43,590 nucleotides of DNA. It comes from Acidobacteriota bacterium. GTDB lineage: Bacteria; Acidobacteriota; Thermoanaerobaculia; Gp7-AA8. The stretch is from positions 1-43,590 of the forward strand of contig JAOBAU010000175.1 in assembly GCA_025463165.1 (NCBI GenBank). Reading direction: 5' to 3'. The position numbers and the translations under genes are program-made. This document shows positions 38,330-43,590 of this stretch, in pieces (position 1 is the first letter of the stretch; each line of letters starts with the position of its first letter). Below the pieces are notes generated by a model, which was not told the DNA's origin, made no database searches, and saw only the letters and a list, made by a program, of their open reading frames with translations.

Positions 38330-39202
38330 TCATTGCCACCACTCCGGCAGCCGCGCGCGAACATCCATCCTGCTGACGATGCCGGACTCGGATCCGATCA
38401 CGACGAGTCGCTTCTCGATCACGATCGGTTCGCCGCCGAAGACGAAGAACGCAGCGCCAAGGAACAGCAGCGCGATGATCGGCGTCGCGGCCGCGGCTTC
38501 GCGCAACTCGACGCCATCGAGCTTCTCGTAGCGCGCGGGTGGACGTCGCGCGATCGCCACGAAGAACGTAAGCGCCGCAAACGCGGCGGCGGCGATCCAG
38601 CCTTCGACGTACTCGTTGCGATACGCGAGGGCGCCGAGGATTGCGGAGGCGGGGACGACGCGAATCAGCCAGATGAGTACGCGGCGGCCGGGACGCTGCA
38701 ACTCGATGACGTTCGCGAGATCGTTCGCGATCCAGCCCTCGGCGCGGATCACGAAGAAGATCGCGACGATCAGCACGGCCGCGGCGACGTAGAGGTTCGC
38801 GGCGATCACGATCGGCCACACCGTGAACAGCATGATCATCTGCACGAGTGACATCGCGAACATCCGCCGGCCGAGCATCGGCGCGAGCGGCCAGAAGTAG
38901 ATGAGCATCGCCAGCAGCAGCGCGCCGCCGGCGAGGAACGGCATCGCGCGCGTTCGTTCCTCGGCGGCGATGCTCGCGTAACCGCTCAGCCGCTCGATTC
39001 CGGCGAGCCGCTGCCACGGCGCGCCGTGTATCAGCCAGGCGCGGCGAAGGCCGGAATTGCGCAGCACGAGCATGTCGGCGACGCCGAGAAAAAGCGCGGC
39101 GAGCACCGCGGCGATGAGCAGCTGGCCGAGCGAAGTGAGGGCGATTCGCCAGTACGCCGGCTTCGGCCGGAACCGAAAGTCAAAATCTCCGTATACCGAC
39201 AT
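38330..39202 (-). CDS. Polytopic membrane protein, unknown
   Basis: The 290-residue protein has about seven to eight hydrophobic helices: near 19-40 (ALTSLGQLLIAAVLAALFLG), 85-100, 109-130, 130-150, 168-185, 190-210 and 225-245, followed by a short soluble tail with RLVVIGSESGIVSRMDVRA. I recognise no family; the layout is loosely like Yip1-domain proteins but no motif confirms it. The start at 39202 leaves a hydrophilic N-terminus MSVYGDFDFRFRPKPAYW before the first helix; the frame stays open to 39307 but that part crosses the divergent phosphatase gene. It is 68 bp from the phosphatase start, head to head. Confidence 0.75.
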   Translation of the reverse strand: MSVYGDFDFRFRPKPAYWRIALTSLGQLLIAAVLAALFLGVADMLVLRNSGLRRAWLIHGAPWQRLAGIERLSGYASIAAEERTRAMPFLAGGALLLAMLIYFWPLAPMLGRRMFAMSLVQMIMLFTVWPIVIAANLYVAAAVLIVAIFFVIRAEGWIANDLANVIELQRPGRRVLIWLIRVVPASAILGALAYRNEYVEGWIAAAAFAALTFFVAIARRPPARYEKLDGVELREAAAATPIIALLFLGAAFFVFGGEPIVIEKRLVVIGSESGIVSRMDVRARLPEWWQ

Positions 39203-39270
39203 GGTCAGGGCGGCGCGGCCGCTGCGATATCCTGAGGCTACACGCGCGCAGTCCGGACGACAACGACAAG

Positions 39271-41262
39271 ATGACCATGCTTCCGACGACTCCTCCGCCG
39301 CCACCACCGCGGCGGACCCATCGCGCGCTGATCGTGTGGCTGGCGTCGTTCGCCGTCATGATCTCCGCGCAGTACCTCGACTCTCTCCTGCCGCGCTCTT
39401 TCGCGCACGCGTTCCTCGGCTTCGTCACCTTCTGCTCGTCGCTCGTCTTCATCGCGCTGACGATCTACTGGTTCGCGGTCGCCATTCGCTGGATGCTGCG
39501 CAAGCTTTTCTGGCGCGTCGGACGACGACTCTTTCTCAGCTACGTGCTCATCGGCGTGCTGCCGTTCATCCTGATGTCGATCCTGCTGCTCGCCGTCGGC
39601 TACATGGGCGCCGGCGTCATGGCGCAAGCCGCGCTGCGCGGCGAACGGCAGGCCAGCCTCGGGCAGATGGAATCGTGGAGCCTCGAGTACGGCCTGACCG
39701 GACGCAAACCGATCGACGGACTGAAGTCGCTCGAGATCTACGACACCGCGGAGGCAAGCGGCGCGCAACTGCCGGCGTGGCTGAAGAAAGCGAGCTTCAG
39801 CGGGATGGTTGGCCGCAACGACGGCGCGCTGCTCGTCGTGTCGCGGCAGATGCAGAACGCCGACGCGCTGCGAACGATCGTCTTCGTGCAGCCGCTCGAC
39901 GCGTCGTGGGCCGCGCAACTCGCCGAGAAGAGCGGAATGCAAATCCGCACCGCGTACGACCACGGCGCCAAAGGAATGCGCAAGGGCGCGACCGAAGGAG
40001 TCAGCGACGGACGGCGCACGCGGCGCCAAAATCACATCAACCTCTCCGTCGATGATGACGATGGCGACGATCTGCAGAAACTTTTCATGCGTTCCGTCGG
40101 ACGAAAAATCGTCTGGGGCGACATCACCGCGCTGACCGACTGGACCAGCGGCGACACATCGGAAGAGCTGCAGGTCGTGACGCTGATCGCCATCCCGGTC
40201 ACGAACCTCTTCCAGTTCTACTTCGGCTCGTCCGGCCGCTACTTCGAAACGGTCGTCAACGTGATCCTCGCGCTGACCATCGCGCTGTTCATCATCTACC
40301 TGATGGCGGCGCTCTTCGCCGCGGTGCTGATCTTCTCGATCACGCGCGCCGTGAATCGAATCGAGAAAGGAACGAAAGCGGTCGAGCGCGGCGACTTCTC
40401 GTATCGCATCGCCATGAAACCGACGAACCAGCTCGGCGAGATGGCGCAGTCATTCGATCGAATGACGGAGTCGCTCAGCTCACTGCTCGTTACCGTCGCC
40501 GAGAAAGAGCGACTGCAGAGCGAGATCGAGATCGCGGCGACGATCCAGCGCAACCTGCTGCCGAGCGAAGGGCCGAAGTTCCGCGGCGTTTCGTTCTCCG
40601 CGCACTTCGAGCCGACGGCGTCGATCGGCGGCGATTACTACGACGTCTTCAATCTCGACAAGACGCGCCTCGCCGTCGCGATCGGCGACGTTTCCGGCCA
40701 CGGACTCTCGACCGGCATCGTGATGGCGATGGTCAAGGCCGCGATGACGACGCTCGTCGAAGAAGGGGCGGACGAGCGTTCGCTGTTCCGCAGACTGAAC
40801 GAGCTCGTGCATCGCTCGACGGAACGCCGCGCATTCATGACGCTCGGCTTCACAATCTTCGATCTCGAGCACTCCACGATCCGCCACACGAATGCCGGCC
40901 ATCTCTATCCGTACCTGCTGCGGAAGAACGCCGCGCCCTACTCGATCGAATCGCCGTCGCTGCCGCTCGGCGTCCGCAGCGACATCGTCACGCAGACGGT
41001 CGAACTGAAGCTGGAAGAGGGCGACGCGATCGTCTATCTGTCGGATGGAATCGTCGAAGCGCAGGATGCGAACGGCGATCCGCTCGGATTCGATCACCTC
41101 GAAGCGATCCTCGCGCAGCAGACCGATCGCTCACCGAGCACGATTCGCGATGCAATCCTGGATGCGGTCGCGCGTCACGCGGGCACCCGCCCGGCCGATG
41201 ACGACCGTACGATCATGGTGCTGCGGTTCGATAATTTCTCGACGGTCGCTACCGCGCCGTAG
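39271..41262 (+). CDS. Membrane HAMP-SpoIIE (PP2C-type) phosphatase
   Basis: The 663-residue protein has a Pro-rich start, three N-terminal membrane helices (about 19-37, 45-72 and 88-112), an extracytoplasmic region with a poly-Asp patch (260-267), a fourth helix (about 329-357), a HAMP segment (358-412) with RIEKGTKAVERGDFSYRI, and a C-terminal SpoIIE/RsbU phosphatase domain. The metal ligands are visible: D455 in GGDYYD, D473 in IGDVSGHG and D597 in YLSDGIVEA, and the end reads DDRTIMVLRF. It should dephosphorylate an anti-sigma antagonist or similar switch protein in response to an outside signal, but no anti-sigma or STAS gene lies next to it. The first gene of its unit, it lacks a Shine-Dalgarno. 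Confidence 0.93.
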   Translation: MTMLPTTPPPPPPRRTHRALIVWLASFAVMISAQYLDSLLPRSFAHAFLGFVTFCSSLVFIALTIYWFAVAIRWMLRKLFWRVGRRLFLSYVLIGVLPFILMSILLLAVGYMGAGVMAQAALRGERQASLGQMESWSLEYGLTGRKPIDGLKSLEIYDTAEASGAQLPAWLKKASFSGMVGRNDGALLVVSRQMQNADALRTIVFVQPLDASWAAQLAEKSGMQIRTAYDHGAKGMRKGATEGVSDGRRTRRQNHINLSVDDDDGDDLQKLFMRSVGRKIVWGDITALTDWTSGDTSEELQVVTLIAIPVTNLFQFYFGSSGRYFETVVNVILALTIALFIIYLMAALFAAVLIFSITRAVNRIEKGTKAVERGDFSYRIAMKPTNQLGEMAQSFDRMTESLSSLLVTVAEKERLQSEIEIAATIQRNLLPSEGPKFRGVSFSAHFEPTASIGGDYYDVFNLDKTRLAVAIGDVSGHGLSTGIVMAMVKAAMTTLVEEGADERSLFRRLNELVHRSTERRAFMTLGFTIFDLEHSTIRHTNAGHLYPYLLRKNAAPYSIESPSLPLGVRSDIVTQTVELKLEEGDAIVYLSDGIVEAQDANGDPLGFDHLEAILAQQTDRSPSTIRDAILDAVARHAGTRPADDDRTIMVLRFDNFSTVATAP

Positions 41263-42004
41263 CGGCGGCAACTTTCTCGACCGGCTTCGCGGGCTCGAGC
41301 GCCCTGCGAACGTGCTTCGCGATCCGATTGATGTAGTTCACGGTCTCGCGGAACGGCGGGACGCCGTTGTACTTCCAGACATTTCCTTCACCGGCGTTGT
41401 ACGCGGCGACGGCGAGATCGGCGTTGTCCTTGAACGTCTGCAGCAGCCACCGCAGATAGCGCGTGCCGGCGTGAATGTTCGCGACCGGATCGAAGGAATC
41501 GGTCACGCCAAACCGCGCGGCGGTGGCCGGCATCAGCTGCATCAATCCTCGCGCGCCTTTGTTCGAAACCGTGCGCGGGTCGTAATCCGATTCCGCTTTC
41601 ACGACTGCCGAAACGAGCGCCGCATCGACGTCGAATTTCTTCGCCGCTTCGATGATGATCTTGTCGTATTTCGAGTGGAAGATCGGGCCGCTCGCTTCGC
41701 TGTAGTGCCACGACTTCTTCGGAAACACGCCTTCATCGACGATCTTCTTCACCTCGGCGACGATCGCCGGAGGAATGACGTCGGCCACTTCGTCATCGAC
41801 GATCCGATCGACGCGCGCCAGCGGCACCGTCATCGAGCCGCCCGACTTCAGCGTCAACTCGATCGAGTCGTCATTGATGAGCTTGTAGGCGCTCACCTTC
41901 ATCGAACGGCCGTCCGTGAACAACGCAATGCCCGCGCTCGCTGTCGTCGCGGACAAAGCGCTGATGAGCACGGCAATGAGAGACAGTTGTTTGGACACGG
42001 ACAT
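41249..42004 (-). CDS. Exported lytic transglycosylase (SLT domain)
   Basis: The 251-residue protein has a signal peptide (MSVSKQLSLIAVLISALSATTASA), a small N-terminal beta region with GRSMKVSAYKLINDDSIEL (32-50) and a goose-type SLT domain (about 110-235). The catalytic glutamate is E138 in VVKAESDYDP, followed by GARGLMQLMPATA and the AVAAYNAGEGNV motif. It should cleave peptidoglycan glycan strands in the periplasm. The convergent phosphatase gene overlaps its last 14 bp. It follows the recombinase gene by 25 bp on the same strand and may be read through from it. Confidence 0.95.
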   Translation of the reverse strand: MSVSKQLSLIAVLISALSATTASAGIALFTDGRSMKVSAYKLINDDSIELTLKSGGSMTVPLARVDRIVDDEVADVIPPAIVAEVKKIVDEGVFPKKSWHYSEASGPIFHSKYDKIIIEAAKKFDVDAALVSAVVKAESDYDPRTVSNKGARGLMQLMPATAARFGVTDSFDPVANIHAGTRYLRWLLQTFKDNADLAVAAYNAGEGNVWKYNGVPPFRETVNYINRIAKHVRRALEPAKPVEKVAAATAR

Positions 42005-42029
42005 TCGATAACCGGTTTTCTGCAGGCGA

Positions 42030-42977
42030 TTATGCCCGCGGGTGGTACGTCTCGTACATCTTCTGCAGCCTCGCGCGTGAGACGTGCGTGTAGATCTGCG
42101 TCGTGGAAATGTCGGAATGGCCGAGCATCATCTGCACCGAGCGCAGGTCGGCGCCGTTTTCCAGCAGATGCGTTGCGAATGAGTGGCGGAGCACATGAGG
42201 TGAGACGTGCGTGGTGATGCCGGCGTCACGCGTGTAACGAACGATCTTCATCCAGAACGACTGGCGCGTCATCGGCCGGCCGCGTGTCGACAGGAAAAGA
42301 TGCGGATCGTTGAAACGGTCGAGCTCGGGACGACCGCTCTCCATGTACGCCACGATCGCGTCGCGCGCGGTGTCGCCGAACGGCACGATTCGCTCTTTCG
42401 AGCCCTTGCCGATCGTGCGCAGGAAGCCGGCATCGAGCACGACTTCATCGATGCGAACTTTGATCAGCTCGCTGACGCGCAGCCCGGTCGCGTAGAGCAA
42501 CTCGAGCATTGCGCGATCGCGCATTCCGTCGACTCTCGCGGCGTCCGGCGCGCAGAGCAGCGCTTCGACTTCGGATGGCTGCAGCGACTTCGGCAACGTC
42601 GTCCAGAGTTTCGGATTCTCGAGGTTCTCGGTCGGATCACCTTTCAGATGGCGCTCCGCGACGAGAAAACGAAACATCCCGCGAATGGCCGCGAGCGCGC
42701 GTGCAACGGAACGCGTCGAGATCCCGGCGGCGCGCAGCTTCTGAAAGTATTTGACGATGTCGATTCGCTCGACCTGATCGAGTGTCAGCTGCCGATCGGC
42801 GAGGTAGTGGCCGAAGTGGCGCAGGTCGATCGCGTACGCGGAGAGCGAGTTCTTCGCGAGGCCGCGCTCGACCGCGAGATAGTCGAGGAACATCGGCATC
42901 CACGTGATGAAGAACGGGCCTTTGTCCGGCTTCTCCGGATCGGCGCTGCGCGGATGTCTACCCGTTCGCGGCGGCAT
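42030..42977 (-). CDS. xerD: XerC/XerD-type tyrosine recombinase
   Basis: The 315-residue recombinase has the N-terminal SAM-like DNA-binding domain (FLDYLAVERGLAKNSLSAYAIDL) and the catalytic set R167 (ATGLRVSEL), K194 (GKGSKERIV), H261-x-x-R264 (HVLRHSFATHLL), H287 (LGHSDISTTQIYTH) and Y296. Length and the lack of mobile-element neighbours point to the chromosome-dimer resolvase, not a phage integrase; XerD rather than XerC is a guess. The ATG at 42977 overlaps the lipA stop by 20 bp. ATG 42899 is an alternative that begins at the conserved domain, but codon use between the two looks like coding sequence and neither has a strong Shine-Dalgarno. Confidence 0.93.
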   Translation of the reverse strand: MPPRTGRHPRSADPEKPDKGPFFITWMPMFLDYLAVERGLAKNSLSAYAIDLRHFGHYLADRQLTLDQVERIDIVKYFQKLRAAGISTRSVARALAAIRGMFRFLVAERHLKGDPTENLENPKLWTTLPKSLQPSEVEALLCAPDAARVDGMRDRAMLELLYATGLRVSELIKVRIDEVVLDAGFLRTIGKGSKERIVPFGDTARDAIVAYMESGRPELDRFNDPHLFLSTRGRPMTRQSFWMKIVRYTRDAGITTHVSPHVLRHSFATHLLENGADLRSVQMMLGHSDISTTQIYTHVSRARLQKMYETYHPRA

Positions 42978-43590
42978 CGTGCGCCACCACGTCCGCCATG
43001 TACGAGCTGCGGACGAATGGTCCGGAAAAGACTGCGCGGAATCCCAGCTGTTCGCCGATCGTGCGGTACTCATCGAACACCGTCGGATGGACGTACTCGA
43101 CGACCTCGAGCTTCTCGCGCTTCGGCTGCAGGTACTGGCCGATCGTGACGATCTCGCAGCCGGCATCGAGCAGCCGGCGGAGCGAGTCGACGACCTCTTC
43201 GCGCATTTCGCCGAGTCCGAGCATCAGACCCGACTTTGTGACGACGGTCGGATCGATTCGTTTCACTTCGCGCAGCAGGTCGAGCGAGCGCTCGAAGCGC
43301 GCGCCGGGACGAACGTGCCGGTAAAGCCGCGGCACGGTCTCGACGTTGTGATTGTAGTAATCCGGCTTCGCCTCGGTGACGATGCGGACCGCCTCGAGGT
43401 TGCCGCGGAAATCGGGCGTGAGCACTTCGACCGCGCAGCCGGGAACGTGTGCGCGTAACTCGTGAATCGTTTCCGCGAACTGCTCGGCGCCGCCGTTCGG
43501 AAGATCGTCGCGTGTGACCGAGGTGACGACGATGTGGCGCAGTCCCATCCGCTTCGCGGTCTCGCCGACGAGACGCGGCTCATCGATCGA
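42958..43590 (-). CDS. lipA: Lipoyl synthase, 3' part
   Basis: The frame runs off the right edge, so about 210 C-terminal residues are visible. They follow lipoyl synthase closely: DEPRLVGETAKRMGLRHIVV, then TSVTRDDLPNGGAEQF, LTPDFRGN, YNHNVETVPRLYRHVRPGA, TKSGLMLGLGE and TIGQYLQP, ending near FSGPFVRSSYMAD. The enzyme uses radical SAM chemistry to insert two sulphur atoms into octanoyl groups on 2-oxoacid dehydrogenases and glycine-cleavage protein H. The radical-SAM CxxxCxxC site and the auxiliary cluster cysteines belong to the missing N-terminal part. The stop overlaps the recombinase start, which suggests read-through from lipA into xerD. Confidence 0.96.
   Translation of the reverse strand, partial: SIDEPRLVGETAKRMGLRHIVVTSVTRDDLPNGGAEQFAETIHELRAHVPGCAVEVLTPDFRGNLEAVRIVTEAKPDYYNHNVETVPRLYRHVRPGARFERSLDLLREVKRIDPTVVTKSGLMLGLGEMREEVVDSLRRLLDAGCEIVTIGQYLQPKREKLEVVEYVHPTVFDEYRTIGEQLGFRAVFSGPFVRSSYMADVVAHDAAANG

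Noticed and set aside
42030-42977. A mobile element or integron suggested by the tyrosine recombinase
   Set aside because: The gene sits between lipA and a cell-wall enzyme with no att-like repeats, cassettes or phage genes; a housekeeping Xer role fits better.

Overview
The window is about two thirds G+C by eye and packed with genes on both strands. It holds 30 coding regions that I accept, one gene remnant, and no rRNA, tRNA or CRISPR array. The gene mix suggests a Gram-negative soil-type bacterium, most like Acidobacteriota: a class II (B12-dependent) ribonucleotide reductase, a Ser/Thr kinase fused to a PD40 propeller, secreted M13 and M16 peptidases, a TonB-C protein, a MacA/MacB-like exporter with two split permeases, and many exported proteins of unknown role. 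No marker gene settles the phylum, so this placement is an inference.

Layout. 1-7420: nrdJ, a secreted unknown, an SRPBCC-DoxX/DUF4166 gene pair and an Asp-box propeller. 7488-11849: a large Lhr helicase on the minus strand. 11885-20039: a TonB-C protein, an M16C-type peptidase, a galactose-oxidase-like copper radical oxidase and an M13 peptidase. 20176-24925: a lectin-like gene remnant, a kinase-PD40 receptor, a small secreted protein and a Tat-exported amidase. 25005-29546: a saccharopine-dehydrogenase-like protein, glnS and a RoxA-like dihaem cytochrome. 29683-33855: a 10-cysteine zinc-ribbon protein, a YfhO membrane protein and a two-domain Cas2/SinR-like protein form a plus-strand cluster that meets an orphan type ISP specificity-domain protein and a small lipoprotein. 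33994-38202: a four-gene HlyD/ABC exporter operon. 38330-43590: a membrane protein, a HAMP-SpoIIE phosphatase, a lytic transglycosylase, a XerC/D recombinase and the 3' part of lipA.

The main unexpected feature is two families of GC-rich palindromic repeats. Family A (109-118 bp) is a head-to-head pair of about 45-bp arms and occurs three times. Family B (52 bp) carries two hairpins between TGTGG/CCACA ends and occurs twice. One copy of each lies in frame inside lhr, adding about 39 and 18 residues in inter-domain loops. The other three copies all lie between the 3' ends of convergent genes, and one of them supplies the last residues and the stop codon of its neighbour. This resembles the Rickettsia palindromic elements that enter reading frames.

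A second pattern concerns expression. Several genes that begin a transcription unit have no Shine-Dalgarno sequence but carry a TANNNT-like -10 box 6-10 nt before the start codon, which suggests leaderless mRNAs. Several genes inside operons, and a few others, have clear GGAGG-type sites. The least understood neighbourhood is 31884-33855.
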